Shown here one piece after another: positions 15,225 to 24,176 of a DNA stretch of 64,000 nucleotides (the first letter of the stretch is position 1; the number at the start of each line of letters is the position of its first letter). The stretch spans positions 62,001-126,000 of the forward strand of contig NZ_QAOH01000003.1 of the NCBI RefSeq assembly GCF_003050785.1, written 5' to 3'. This DNA comes from Celeribacter persicus. Lineage in GTDB: Bacteria; Pseudomonadota; Alphaproteobacteria; Rhodobacterales; Rhodobacteraceae. The notes beneath the pieces were generated by a model. That model saw only the letters and a program-made list of their open reading frames with translations. It was not told where the DNA came from and did not search any database. Position numbers and translations under genes: made by a program.

Positions 15225-16192
15225 GTCACCGGCGCGATCATGGCGGCGGGCTGGACGCCGCATTGGCCCGTTGGGGGGGGGAGAAATCCGACTGGATCGA
15301 CCTCTCGACCGGCATCAATCCGGTGCCTTACCCCATCGGCGAGATTCCGCAAATCGTATGGAATGCGCTGCCGGATGCTGCGGCGCAAGATGCGCTGGTT
15401 CAGGCCGCGCACAGTTTCTGGCAGGTGCCCCATGGCGCCGCCGTGCTGGCCGCGCCCGGAGCATCGAGCCTGATCGCACGCCTGCCCGCGCTCTGGGCAG
15501 AGATGAGCAACCGGGGCAAGGTGGAGATTCAGCCACCGACCTATAACGAACATGCCGGAGCGTTCGAGGCTCATGGCTGGGAGGTCATGACCTCCGATCC
15601 GACGCGCAAAGCCAGCGTGCTGGTCGCGGTGCATCCGAACAATCCCGACGGGCGGCTTTGGCGGGACGAGGAATTCACCGCCCCCATAACGATCATCGAC
15701 GAGAGTTTCTGTGATGTGATGCCCGAGGAAAGCCATATCGAACGGGTGCGGGACGGGCAGACGATTGTGCTCAAGAGCTTTGGCAAGTTCTGGGGACTGG
15801 CCGGGCTGCGTCTTGGCTTTGCCATCGGCGCACCGGAGTTGATCGACCGTCTCGCCACCTTGATCGGGCCATGGGCGGTGTCGGGACCGGCGCTTCTCGT
15901 TGGGACAGAAGCGTTGAACGATCCCGATTGGGCGATGCGCACACGGATCAGATTGGCACGAGATTCGGCGCGTTTGGATGAGATGATGGAGCGGAAAGGC
16001 GCGAATCTCGTGGGCGGCACCACGTTGTTCCGACTGTATGATGTGGGCGATGCCCATGCGGTGCAGAGCCGTCTGGCGGAGCATCATGTCTGGTCGCGGC
16101 TCTTCCCCTATTCTCGGCGCTGGCTGCGGCTTGGCTTTCCACCGCCCGATTGCTGGGAACAATTGGAAACGGCTTTGGAACACGCGCTTTGA
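15221..16192 (+). CDS. cobC: Threonine-phosphate decarboxylase / cobalamin aminotransferase-fold enzyme
   Basis: A 323-residue small PLP enzyme. [14 protein letters not shown]...[14 protein letters not shown] is the CobC/CobD(Salmonella) N terminus. [24 protein letters not shown] (cofactor Asp), [16 protein letters not shown] (Schiff-base Lys and phosphate Arg) and WLRLGFPP complete the active site. It supplies (R)-1-amino-2-propanol phosphate for the nucleotide loop. Coupled by ATGA to DUF1636 and by TTGA to cobD. Confidence 0.93.
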   Translation: MSHRRDHGGGLDAALARWGGEKSDWIDLSTGINPVPYPIGEIPQIVWNALPDAAAQDALVQAAHSFWQVPHGAAVLAAPGASSLIARLPALWAEMSNRGKVEIQPPTYNEHAGAFEAHGWEVMTSDPTRKASVLVAVHPNNPDGRLWRDEEFTAPITIIDESFCDVMPEESHIERVRDGQTIVLKSFGKFWGLAGLRLGFAIGAPELIDRLATLIGPWAVSGPALLVGTEALNDPDWAMRTRIRLARDSARLDEMMERKGANLVGGTTLFRLYDVGDAHAVQSRLAEHHVWSRLFPYSRRWLRLGFPPPDCWEQLETALEHAL

Positions 16193-17091
16193 GCACGGCA
16201 CTGGCCCTCTGTTTCGCCATGGTGCTTGATGCCCTGTTCGGCGAACCGAAATGGCTCTGGGACCGGGTGCCGCATCCGGCGGTGCTGATGGGGCGCCTGA
16301 TCGGCTGGGCCGATACGCGGTTCAATCGGGGTCCAGGGCGAAAAGCGAAAGGCGTCGTGCTGATGGCGGCGCTGGTGATTGGAGCAGCGGCGCTGGGGCT
16401 GGTGCTGCGGCAGATCCCTTTGATCGAAGTGCTTCTTGGCGCCATCCTTCTCGCCCAGAAATCGCTCATTGATCACGTGAAGGCCGTGACGCGCGGGCTG
16501 GAGACCTCTCTCGACGCGGGACGCCATGCGGTGTCGATGATCGTCGGGCGGGACACCTCTGACATGGATAAACCCGCCGTCGCGCGCGGGGCCATCGAGT
16601 CGGCGGCAGAGAATTTCTCCGACGGGGTGATCGCACCTGCGTTTTGGTTCCTCATCGCGGGATTGCCGGGCATTCTGGTCTACAAGGTGGTGAACACCGG
16701 CGACAGTATGATCGGCTATCGCACCGAACGGCATCGCGATTTCGGCTGGGCAGCGGCGCGACTGGACGATGTGCTGAACCTGATCCCGGCACGGCTCACG
16801 GCGCTTTTGCTGTTTCCCTGGGGCAAGCCGCTGTCGCTTTGGCGCGAGATCGTAACAGAAGCCCATCGCCACCGTTCCCCGAATGCCGGCTGGCCCGAGG
16901 CCGCCCTGTCACGCAGTCTTGGCGTCGCACTGTCCGGACCACGCGCCTATCATGGCGAGATGCGCGACTACCCTTGGGTCAACCCCGAGGGACGCGAAGC
17001 CACTACGCGCGACATCGACGCCGCCTGTGTGCGGCTTTGGGCCGCTTGGGCTTTTGTTCTAATCTGCGTCGCCATTCTGTCATTTGCCTGA
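16189..17091 (+). CDS. cobD: Adenosylcobinamide-phosphate synthase (CobD/CbiB), TTG start
   Basis: A 300-residue integral membrane protein. Early motifs are [74 protein letters not shown] contains the conserved Glu/Asn/Asp cluster. The late motif is [11 protein letters not shown]. It attaches aminopropanol (phosphate) to adenosylcobyric acid. TTG at 16189 overlaps the cobC stop as TTGA and gives the family-like start [22 protein letters not shown] 16219 would cut into the first helix, so TTG is preferred. Confidence 0.92.
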   Translation: MSTALALCFAMVLDALFGEPKWLWDRVPHPAVLMGRLIGWADTRFNRGPGRKAKGVVLMAALVIGAAALGLVLRQIPLIEVLLGAILLAQKSLIDHVKAVTRGLETSLDAGRHAVSMIVGRDTSDMDKPAVARGAIESAAENFSDGVIAPAFWFLIAGLPGILVYKVVNTGDSMIGYRTERHRDFGWAAARLDDVLNLIPARLTALLLFPWGKPLSLWREIVTEAHRHRSPNAGWPEAALSRSLGVALSGPRAYHGEMRDYPWVNPEGREATTRDIDAACVRLWAAWAFVLICVAILSFA

Positions 17092-17143
17092 CACCGACCT
17101 GCCCGCTATCTTGCCCGTCAACATGACTTTAAAAGGTAACCCT

Positions 17144-18328
17144 ATGCGTCTTCACGTCGGCTCTCTGGGCCTCATTCTCGCTCTCTCCCTCGCCTCCCCC
17201 GCTTTCGCGGACGTACCCTGCGGCGGAAATTTTTCAAGCTTCGTCAACCAGATGAAGCAATCCGCCCTGCAACAGGGTCATTCGAAAGCAGCCGTCGATC
17301 AGTTCTTCGCCTACGCCCGCCAAGACCCCGCCGTGATCAAGGCCGACCGCGCGCAGGGCGTGTTTCAGAAGAATTTCATCGACTTCTCCCGCGCCCTCAT
17401 CAGTCAGAACCGGATGCAGAACGGCGCAGCCAATGCGGCGAAATACAAAAGCGTATTTGATCGGATCGAACGCGACTATGGCGTTTCGCGCGGGGTGCTT
17501 TTGGCGTTCTGGGCGCTGGAGACCGATTTCGGGCAGGTGCAGGGCAATTTCAACACGCTGAATGCGCTGATGACCCTGTCGCATGACTGCCGCCGCCCGG
17601 AACTGTTCCAGCCACAGGTCTTTGCCGCGCTGACACTTTTCGAGCATGGCGATTTCGACCCGGTGACCACGCAAGGCGCCTGGGCCGGGGAGATCGGCAT
17701 GGTGCAGATGCTGCCGAAAGACATCCTTGAAAATGGCGTCGATGGCGACGGGGACGGCCATGTACGGCTCAAGACCTCCGCGCCGGATGCCCTGATGTCC
17801 GGGGCGAAAATGCTGCGGCATCTGGGCTGGCGGGCGCATGAGCCGTGGCTTCAGGAGATCGTGGTACCCGCAAATCTCGACTGGTCGAAAACCGGGCTTA
17901 ATCACAAGATGACGGTCAACCAATGGGCCAAACTGGGCGTGAAGGCCCGCAGTGGGTCGCTTGGCAATGGCAATTTGCAGGCTTCTGTGTTGCTGCCGAT
18001 GGGGCGCAATGGTCCGGCCTTTCTCGCCTATCCGAATTTCGAGGTCTATTTCGAATGGAACAAGAGCTTTGTCTACGTGACGACAGCGGCCTATTTCGCC
18101 ACCCGTCTCGAAGGCGCACCAGTCTATAGTGTGGGCAATCCCGACGCGGGTCTCGCAGGCGCGCAGATGAAACAGTTGCAACAGAAGCTCGCCAACATGG
18201 GCTACGATGTCGGCGGCATCGACGGCATTCTGGGCGAAAAGACCCGTGAAGCGGTGCAGAACGTACAAGAAAAGCTCGGACTGCCCGCCGACGCCTGGCC
18301 GACGCCTGCGCTCTTGTCCAAGCTTTAA
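17144..18328 (+). CDS. Lytic murein transglycosylase (MltB-like) with peptidoglycan-binding domain
   Basis: A 394-residue secreted protein. The signal peptide MRLHVGSLGLILALSLASPAFA ends at AFA-D. The catalytic domain has DYGVSRGVLLAFWALETDFGQVQGNFN (catalytic Glu) and GAWAGEIGMVQMLP. The last ~65 residues (AQMKQLQQKLANMGYDVGGIDGILGEKTREAVQNVQ) are a PG_binding_1 domain. It cleaves the MurNAc-GlcNAc bond to 1,6-anhydro products. ATG 17144 directly precedes the signal peptide. It follows cobD closely, and a hairpin terminator follows the gene. Confidence 0.93.
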   Translation: MRLHVGSLGLILALSLASPAFADVPCGGNFSSFVNQMKQSALQQGHSKAAVDQFFAYARQDPAVIKADRAQGVFQKNFIDFSRALISQNRMQNGAANAAKYKSVFDRIERDYGVSRGVLLAFWALETDFGQVQGNFNTLNALMTLSHDCRRPELFQPQVFAALTLFEHGDFDPVTTQGAWAGEIGMVQMLPKDILENGVDGDGDGHVRLKTSAPDALMSGAKMLRHLGWRAHEPWLQEIVVPANLDWSKTGLNHKMTVNQWAKLGVKARSGSLGNGNLQASVLLPMGRNGPAFLAYPNFEVYFEWNKSFVYVTTAAYFATRLEGAPVYSVGNPDAGLAGAQMKQLQQKLANMGYDVGGIDGILGEKTREAVQNVQEKLGLPADAWPTPALLSKL

Positions 18329-18347
18329 GTGCACAGGTGAAGTGTAC

Positions 18348-18378
18348 AGGGGCTGTGCCTCGCAGCCCCTTGTCTTTT
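18348..18378 (+). terminator. Rho-independent terminator after the transglycosylase gene
   Basis: The stem AGGGGCTG (18348-18355) pairs perfectly with CAGCCCCT (18363-18370) around a seven-base loop, followed by TGTCTTTT. It lies 20 bases after the stop. Confidence 0.8.
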
Positions 18379-18438
18379 CCTGAGTGAAATACTTTTTTTG
18401 AGCAACGCGTCGCAACGCCCACAACAAAGGAATGTCCG

Positions 18439-19116
18439 ATGGACGCCCCTACGATCCGCCGCATGCGGCACGAATTGAAATTCCGCGAGTTGACCGTAGC
18501 CAACACCAAGCGGCTGACCCCGCATATGATCCGCATGACCCTCACTGGCGTGGATCTTGCCGATTTCGCCAGCGGATCGTTCGATGACCACATCAAGGTT
18601 TTCATCCCCGGCGAGGGCGAACCTGCAAAGCGCGACTATACCCCGCGCCGCTTCGATGCAGACGCGCAGGAACTGGTGATCGACTTTGCCGACCATGGCG
18701 AGGGGCCTGCCGCAAGCTGGGCTCGGACAGTGAAACCGGGCAGCACGGTGCAGATCGGTGGCCCGCGCGGGTCTCGCGTGATCGAAGGTGAGATCGCGCA
18801 TTGGGCCCTGATCGGCGATGAAACCGCACTTCCGGCGATGGGACGCAAGCTTGAGGAGCTGCCCAAGGGGGTCAAAGCCACAATGATCGCCGCCGTGCCA
18901 GGGCCGGAAGATGAGCAAGTTATCGAAAGTCAGGCCGATGTCACGATCCACTGGTTGCACCGCCCGCTGAGCGAGGCGACGGAGGCTAAACCTTTCCTTG
19001 ACGTTTTGCCGCAGATTGAGTTGATCCCCGACACCTTCGTCTGGATCGCGACCGAGGCCGAAATTGCCAAACACCTACGCGAGGCTGTGCTGGCGATGGG
19101 ACACCCCTTGCCCTGA
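18439..19116 (+). CDS. Siderophore-interacting protein / ferric reductase, reading frame stops at a TGA before a conserved-looking tail
   Basis: A 225-residue ViuB/SIP-family protein. Its FAD domain has LTPHMIRMTLTGVDL, the flavin motif RDYTPRRFD and GPAASWARTVKPGSTVQIGGPRGSRVI. The NADPH-side domain has HWALIGDETALPAMGR and TFVWIATEAEIAKHLR. These proteins reduce ferric-siderophores in the cytoplasm. The frame ends ...MGHPLP-TGA (19114-19116), but the next 34 codons stay open in the same frame and read LKAAGYWINGEAEAS, a tail like the family's usual C-terminal YW motif. TAA follows at 19219-19221. Either TGG became TGA, or the stop is read through. Confidence 0.85.
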   Translation: MDAPTIRRMRHELKFRELTVANTKRLTPHMIRMTLTGVDLADFASGSFDDHIKVFIPGEGEPAKRDYTPRRFDADAQELVIDFADHGEGPAASWARTVKPGSTVQIGGPRGSRVIEGEIAHWALIGDETALPAMGRKLEELPKGVKATMIAAVPGPEDEQVIESQADVTIHWLHRPLSEATEAKPFLDVLPQIELIPDTFVWIATEAEIAKHLREAVLAMGHPLP

Positions 19117-19221
19117 CTAAAAGCCGCTGGCTATTGGATCAATGGCGAGGCGGAAGCTTCGATCAAGAATCTGGATGCACCAGCCGGAGACCATGGCGGT
19201 GGCGACATGGGGCGCGGTTAA
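19117..19221 (+). other. In-frame continuation of the siderophore-interacting protein beyond the TGA
   Basis: 34 codons and a TAA directly follow the TGA in frame. The translation LKAAGYWINGEAEAS, then IKNLDAPAGDHGGGDMGRG, begins with the conserved aromatic tail expected of this family. The stop and next codon read TGA-CTA. The segment is either a lost C terminus or a readthrough extension. Confidence 0.6.
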
Positions 19222-19322
19222 CCATGTTTATCGCACATTCCCAAGCGTGCTTTACGATTTGGTAAGGAATCTGTTAGAGTCTAAACTAGCGAAATGAGAC
19301 ATCCAGTGTCATCATCCAAATG

Positions 19323-19360
19323 CCCCGGCGGAGTGGCTTCTCCGCCGGGGCTCTCTTTTT
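19323..19360 (+). terminator. Rho-independent terminator after the siderophore-interacting protein gene
   Basis: A strong 11-bp GC stem, CCCCGGCGGAG (19323-19333) with CTCCGCCGGGG (19340-19350), has a six-base loop and is followed by CTCTCTTTTT. It lies about 100 bases beyond the TAA of the extended frame and terminates plus-strand transcription. Confidence 0.88.
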
Positions 19361-19364
19361 CGGA

Positions 19365-19460
19365 TTATAACCCGATCCAGAGCCGGATGATGGCCAACAC
19401 GAGCGTTGCCGCCGCAATAATCACCATCCATTTACGAAATGATTTCTCTTCCAGTATCAT
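19365..19460 (-). CDS. 31-residue single-helix membrane ORF with perfect Shine-Dalgarno
   Basis: ATG 19460 opens a 31-codon frame: MILEEKSFRKWM, a hydrophobic helix VIIAAATLVLAII, then RLWIGL and TAA. It is preceded by AGGAGGTG (complement of 19461-19468), a full match to the 16S anti-SD, though unusually close to the ATG. An upstream hairpin (complement of 19476-19496 region, ACCGCAA/TTGCGGT stem) ends inside the SD. It lies 88 bases downstream of smc on the same strand. A charged start plus one membrane segment fits many bacterial small proteins. The function is unknown. Confidence 0.5.
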   Translation of the reverse strand: MILEEKSFRKWMVIIAAATLVLAIIRLWIGL

Positions 19461-19548
19461 CACCTCCTGACACCGCAATGGGTTGCGGTATCGTCAGAAT
19501 TAGAGTCGAATTGTTGGAAAAGTCTTAAGAGTCCGCGCAACACCCGGT

Positions 19549-22500
19549 TCACGCAACAAGCGCCTCGGCCTTTTTCAGGTCCACCGACACCAGTTGTGAC
19601 ACCCCCTGTTCCTGCATGGTCACGCCGAACAGGCGATCCATGCGGGCCATAGTCACGGCGTGGTGGGTGATCACCAGAAAGCGCGTGTCGGTGCGCTGGG
19701 TCATCTCGTCGAGCATGTCGCAGAACCGCGTCACGTTGGCGTCGTCCAAGGGCGCATCGACCTCGTCCAGCACACAGATAGGCGCCGGGTTGGCCATGAA
19801 CACGGCGAAGATCAGAGCCAGCGCAGTCAGCGTCTGTTCCCCACCCGAGAGGAGCGACAGGGTGGAGAGTTTCTTACCCGGAGGCTGGCACATGATCTCA
19901 AGCCCGGCCTCTAGGGGATCGTCGCTTTCGACCATCATGAGACGCGCTTCGCCACCACCGAAGAGATGGGTGAAAAGCATGGAAAAATTGCTGTTCACCT
20001 GTTCGAAAGCGGTCAGCAAACGCTCCCGCCCCTCGCGATTCAACGACGCGATGCCCGAACGCAGCGTCTTGATCGCTTCTTCCAGGTCGTCTTTTTCTTT
20101 CACAAGGGTATCGTGTTCCTCACGGACCTCTTTCGCGTCTTCCTCCGCCCGCAGGTTGACCGCCCCGAGACTGTCGCGCAGACGTTTCAGACGGTTCACA
20201 TCCACCTCGATTTCGCTGTGGGGCGGGATTTTCTCCGGGTCGACGGCCAGTTCTTCCAAAAGCTTCGCGGGCGTCGTTTCCAACTCCTCGCGGATGCGCT
20301 CTATCGCGGCCCCCACTGTCTCCTTCGCCGCATCCCGGCGGGCCTCGGCGGCGGCGCGGGTTTCGCGCGCCTCGGAAGCCAGACGCTCCGCCTCACGCTC
20401 CGCATGAACCGCTTCGCGCAGGCTCTCTTCGGCCACCGCAAGCGCATCGGACGCCCGTTTACGCCGATGCTCCGCCTCCTCGATCTGCGCCATCAGAGCC
20501 TCGCGTTTCTCCGCGATTTCCTCGGGCTGGGCTGCGGCCTCGTAAAGCTCTTCCTCGGTCGCTTCCTTGCGATCCTGAAGCTCCGCAATGCGCTTGCCCG
20601 CAGTCTCAAGACGGTGCCGCCAGCCGGACAGTTCCTTGGTCACTTCCTGAGAGCGCCGGGTGCGGGCCTCACCTTCGCGGCGAATTTCGTCATGAGACGA
20701 ACGCTTCGTCATCATGGTGATCCGCGCCGCCTCTACGGCGAGCTTGACCTCTTCGATCTCGGACCGGGCAACCTCCAAATCAGGCAAGTCCTTGACCGCT
20801 TTCTCCGCCTCGCGCAACCGCTGCTCCGCTCCCCGCGCCTCTTCTTCGTGACGCGCCACCGCAAGGCCGAGATTTTCGACCTTACCTTCGGCGAGGGTCT
20901 TTTCATTCTCGACCTTCGAGAGCGTCCGCGCCGCTTCCGACATCGCACGATCCGCGTCGCGGCGGGCCTCGCGGGCCAGACGGTCGGCTTCGGTCAGACG
21001 GGCCAGTTCCGCTTTCAGATGCTCATGCGCCTGCGCGGCGCCATCCGCCTTGGCTTCTGCGGCGACGAGGTCCTGTTTCAAATCCTCAAGCCGGTTGAGC
21101 TGTTGCAGGCGCAGAGCGGCTGCGGAGGGCGCATCCTCCGCACCGGCACGATAGCCGTCCCAGCGCCACATATCGCCCTCGACGGAAACAAGCCGTTGGC
21201 CGGGTTCGAGATCGGCCTGAAGCCGCGCGCCATCTTCGGCGCGCACGAGACCGATCTGCGCCAGACGACGCCTTAGTACCGGCGGCGCTGTAACGTAATC
21301 TTCCAGCGGCTCAACCCCGTTGGGCAGGTCTTGATCATCGGAGTAATCAGGCAATGTAACCCAACCGGAGGCCTGATAGGCTTCAATCGCGGGCTGTCGC
21401 AAATCATCAGAAAGCGCTGCACCGAGCGCTTTTTCATATCCTGGTTTGACCTTAATGAGATCGAGCAACTGCTTGCCGCCGATCTGGTCGCGGTCGAGCA
21501 TTTTCGCCAAAGCCCCTACTTCGGCCTTGAGCGCCCCGACCTCACCCTCCGCCTCGGAACGCGCAGCACGCGCCAGAGCCTCGCGAGATTGCGCCTCTGT
21601 CCGGGCATCATCCGCCTCGATCAACATCGCCTCCGCCTCTTCGGCGCGGGCGATGGCCTCTTCCTGACTAACTTCGGCCTCTTCCAACGCCTCGGCAGAG
21701 CGCACCAGCGTTTGGCGCGCCTCATCGACGGCGCCACGGGCGCGATCCGCCTCATCCCTCGCGCGGTCCAGCGTCTTGCGATTGTCCTCGACCAGACGGT
21801 TCGCGGATTGATGGCGGGCCGCGAGACGAGCCACGTCTTCGGTCATCTGGGTCAGGGCCGTTTCGCGATCCGCCAAAATCTGGCTGGCCTCAGAAGCCTC
21901 CGCTGCCGCTTCGAGCAGGCGCGGCTCATGGCCGTCGGCGGCTTTGATCAGCTCGCGCTGCTCCCATTCGAGCCGCGCAATGGTTTCACCCGCATCCTTG
22001 TTGAGCTGCTCCTCTCGCGCCATGTCGGCGACCAGTTGGTCGATCCGGCGCGACAGGGTTTCGATCATCTCGCGGGCACGACGTTCCTCGTCGGAGAGCT
22101 GATCGCGGGACACGGTCAGACGCTGCAACACCGCCGCTGCGATGGCCTCCTCCTCACGGAGCGGCGGCAGGGATTCTTCCAGGCCTTCGCGTTGCTTGGC
22201 GGCGTCGCGGGCGAGACGTTCGGCCTCGGAGGCCTGTTTCAACCGGGTGCGCAGAATGTCTTCTGCCTCGGCCCGCGCCTGATCGGCATCGCGCCAGCGA
22301 CGATAATGCAAAAGCCCCTCGGCATGGCGCAACTCGGTGCCGATCTCGCGATAGCGCGCCGCCTGACGCGCCTGACGCGCGAGCGAGGCAAGCTGACTGG
22401 CAAGCTGTTCGATCACGTCATCGACGCGAGCGAGGTTGGTCTCGGCCCCCTTGAGTTTCAACTCCGCCTCGTGACGGCGCTGATAAAGACCGGAAATCCC

Positions 22501-23004
22501 GGCGGCCTCTTCGAGAATACGACGACGCGCTTTGGGTTTGGCGTTGATCAGCTCGGATATCTGCCCCTGCCGCACAAGCGCGGGCGAATGCGCGCCGGTC
22601 GAAGCGTCGGCAAACAGCATGGAAACGTCACGGGCACGCACGTCCTTCGAATTCACCTTATAGGCGGAACCGGCATCGCGGGTGATCCGACGGATGATCT
22701 CGACCGAGTCGCTGTCGTTGAAGCCCGCAGGAGCAAGGCGCTCTGAGTTGTCGATCATCAGACAGACTTCGGCGAAGTTGCGTGCCGGGCGCGAGGCGGC
22801 TCCCGCGAAGATCACGTCTTCCATTCCCGCGCCGCGCATCGCCTTGGGACGGTTCTCGCCCATCACCCAGCGCAACGCTTCGAGAAGGTTCGACTTGCCA
22901 CAGCCGTTCGGGCCGACAACCCCCGTCAGCCCATCCGCGATCACAAGATCGGTGGGGTCCACAAAGCTTTTGAAGCCATTGAGACGCAGACGGGTGAAAC
23001 GCAA
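19549..23004 (-). CDS. smc: Chromosome segregation ATPase SMC
   Basis: A 1151-residue protein of full SMC length. The N-terminal head has MRFTRLRLNGFKSFVDPTDLVI and Walker A GPNGCGKSN. QGQISELINAKPKARRRILEEAAGI precedes the coiled coil. A hinge lies near 490-640, two long coiled coils flank it, and the C-terminal head has the signature LLSGGEQTLTALALIFAVF and Walker B ICVLDEVDAPLDDANV. It condenses and resolves chromosomes with ScpAB, neither of which is in this window. Upstream lies the riboswitch region in the opposite orientation. Confidence 0.97.
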   Translation of the reverse strand: MRFTRLRLNGFKSFVDPTDLVIADGLTGVVGPNGCGKSNLLEALRWVMGENRPKAMRGAGMEDVIFAGAASRPARNFAEVCLMIDNSERLAPAGFNDSDSVEIIRRITRDAGSAYKVNSKDVRARDVSMLFADASTGAHSPALVRQGQISELINAKPKARRRILEEAAGISGLYQRRHEAELKLKGAETNLARVDDVIEQLASQLASLARQARQAARYREIGTELRHAEGLLHYRRWRDADQARAEAEDILRTRLKQASEAERLARDAAKQREGLEESLPPLREEEAIAAAVLQRLTVSRDQLSDEERRAREMIETLSRRIDQLVADMAREEQLNKDAGETIARLEWEQRELIKAADGHEPRLLEAAAEASEASQILADRETALTQMTEDVARLAARHQSANRLVEDNRKTLDRARDEADRARGAVDEARQTLVRSAEALEEAEVSQEEAIARAEEAEAMLIEADDARTEAQSREALARAARSEAEGEVGALKAEVGALAKMLDRDQIGGKQLLDLIKVKPGYEKALGAALSDDLRQPAIEAYQASGWVTLPDYSDDQDLPNGVEPLEDYVTAPPVLRRRLAQIGLVRAEDGARLQADLEPGQRLVSVEGDMWRWDGYRAGAEDAPSAAALRLQQLNRLEDLKQDLVAAEAKADGAAQAHEHLKAELARLTEADRLAREARRDADRAMSEAARTLSKVENEKTLAEGKVENLGLAVARHEEEARGAEQRLREAEKAVKDLPDLEVARSEIEEVKLAVEAARITMMTKRSSHDEIRREGEARTRRSQEVTKELSGWRHRLETAGKRIAELQDRKEATEEELYEAAAQPEEIAEKREALMAQIEEAEHRRKRASDALAVAEESLREAVHAEREAERLASEARETRAAAEARRDAAKETVGAAIERIREELETTPAKLLEELAVDPEKIPPHSEIEVDVNRLKRLRDSLGAVNLRAEEDAKEVREEHDTLVKEKDDLEEAIKTLRSGIASLNREGRERLLTAFEQVNSNFSMLFTHLFGGGEARLMMVESDDPLEAGLEIMCQPPGKKLSTLSLLSGGEQTLTALALIFAVFMANPAPICVLDEVDAPLDDANVTRFCDMLDEMTQRTDTRFLVITHHAVTMARMDRLFGVTMQEQGVSQLVSVDLKKAEALVA

Positions 23005-23170
23005 AGGGGCCTCTTTCTGATTCCTTTTAACGGAAAATTCTTCGGGAGGTGGACGCCGGAGTCAACGGGGACACCCCGAGATATGGGGAAAACGGTGAAG
23101 TTATCCACAAAATATCGCCAATCTTCGAGAAATGACTAGGTTAACCTACGGGGGCAGAGGGCTAAAACGC

Positions 23171-23200
23171 TTGACCATACCATCGCGCACGCGCCAAATA
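23171..23200 (+). promoter_or_regulatory. Candidate promoter for the riboswitch-cbiM-cobW transcript
   Basis: TTGACC (23171-23176) and CAAATA (23195-23200) are spaced by 18 bases and would start transcription near 23207, just ahead of the riboswitch. A perfect hairpin ACGCGCC-AAATA-GGCGCGT (23189-23207) spans the -10 region. The -10 match is weak. Confidence 0.4.
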
Positions 23201-23207
23201 GGCGCGT

Positions 23208-23436
23208 CATGGTTCCCCGACAAAGACGCATGAGCGTTCGGGGAGAAATGGGAATGTGGTGCGTGTGATCCACCCCGGAGCACAAGGCCACAGCCGCCCC
23301 CGCGACTGTAAGCGGAGAGTGCCCGTCGGCATACCACTGAGGGAAACCTTGGGAAGGTGACGAGAGCGCTTTGACCCGCGAGCCAGGAGACCAGCCCTGA
23401 CCACATAACTCAACCCGCCGACGGGGATGTCGGCTA
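23208..23436 (+). promoter_or_regulatory. Adenosylcobalamin riboswitch upstream of cbiM
   Basis: All main landmarks of the AdoCbl aptamer occur in order: a 5' stem CCCCGA/TCGGGG (23216-23243), AAATGGGAATGTGGTGCG, GCCCCCGCGACTGTAAGCGG, ACCACTGAGGGAAACC, and the B12 box AGCCAGGAGACCAGCC (23381-23396). TGGT (23210-23213) can close with ACCA (23400-23403) as P1. Next comes a hairpin GCCGAC/GTCGGC (23417-23434) with a GGGGAT loop that is complementary to the CCCCC loop of the aptamer, consistent with an L5-L13-type kissing contact. The SD GGAGG (23438-23442) follows at once, so control of translation initiation is likely. Confidence 0.93.
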
Positions 23437-23450
23437 TGGAGGATGTTTCG

Positions 23451-24125
23451 ATGCATATCGAACCCGGTATTGTCACCGGTGCGAAGATCGCACTGTCTTA
23501 TGCCACCGCTGCGGGCGCTGGCCTTTACACTCTCAAGGAAAGTATCGGCGCGTTGCGCGATCAGGGCGCGGGGTCGTTTCTGGCCCGGACCGTGATTTCG
23601 ACCGCCGCCGTATTCGTGTTCTTTCAGGTTTTACCGCATTATCCAGTGGGGGTTTCCGAGGTTCACCTGATCCTCGGCTCCACGTTGTTCCTGCTGTTCG
23701 GGGCGGCCCCTGCGGCACTCGGTCTGGCGCTCGGGCTTCTGGCGCAGGGCGTGTTTTTCGCCCCCTTCGATCTGCCGCAATACGGGATGAACGTCACCAC
23801 GCTTCTGGTGCCGCTTTTCGGGATCAAGGCGGTCGCGAACCGCATCATTGCGCCCGATACCGCCTATGCGGATGTCTCCTACAAACAGGCGCTGGCGCTT
23901 TCCACCACCTATCAGGCGGGGATCGTGCTCTGGGTCGGGTTCTGGGCCTTTTACGGTCAGGGTTTCTCTGCGGAAAGCCTTGCGGCAGTCGGCATGTTCG
24001 GCGGAGCCTACATGACCGTCATCATCCTTGAGCCGCTGGTGGATCTGGCCGTTCTGGCAGGCGCGAAAGCGATCAGGGGGCTGGGCAAGACCGGTCTCGT
24101 GTCCTCGCGCACTCTCGCGGCCTAA
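23451..24125 (+). CDS. cbiM: CbiM-like cobalt permease, solitary
   Basis: A 224-residue integral membrane protein starting MHIEPG. The N-terminal Met-His-Ile of CbiM/NikM proteins places His2 in the metal-binding loop, which fixes the start at 23451, 8 bases after GGAGG. Six or so helices follow, with GVSEVHLILGSTLFLLFGAAPAALGLALGLLAQG the recognisable CbiM core (conserved His in SEVHLI). No cbiN, cbiQ or cbiO lies nearby, so it is either a stand-alone transporter or uses remote ECF partners. The riboswitch ahead and cobW behind support cobalt as substrate. Confidence 0.85.
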   Translation: MHIEPGIVTGAKIALSYATAAGAGLYTLKESIGALRDQGAGSFLARTVISTAAVFVFFQVLPHYPVGVSEVHLILGSTLFLLFGAAPAALGLALGLLAQGVFFAPFDLPQYGMNVTTLLVPLFGIKAVANRIIAPDTAYADVSYKQALALSTTYQAGIVLWVGFWAFYGQGFSAESLAAVGMFGGAYMTVIILEPLVDLAVLAGAKAIRGLGKTGLVSSRTLAA

Positions 24126-24176
24126 GCATATGACGCCGGGGCCTGTGGTCCCGGCGGTTTCCCAAAGGATAGTGAT

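Noticed and set aside
19105-19221. TGA in the siderophore-interacting protein as a selenocysteine codon
   Set aside because: The TGA position aligns with an expected Trp, no SECIS-like hairpin follows immediately, and the family has no selenoprotein members I know of.
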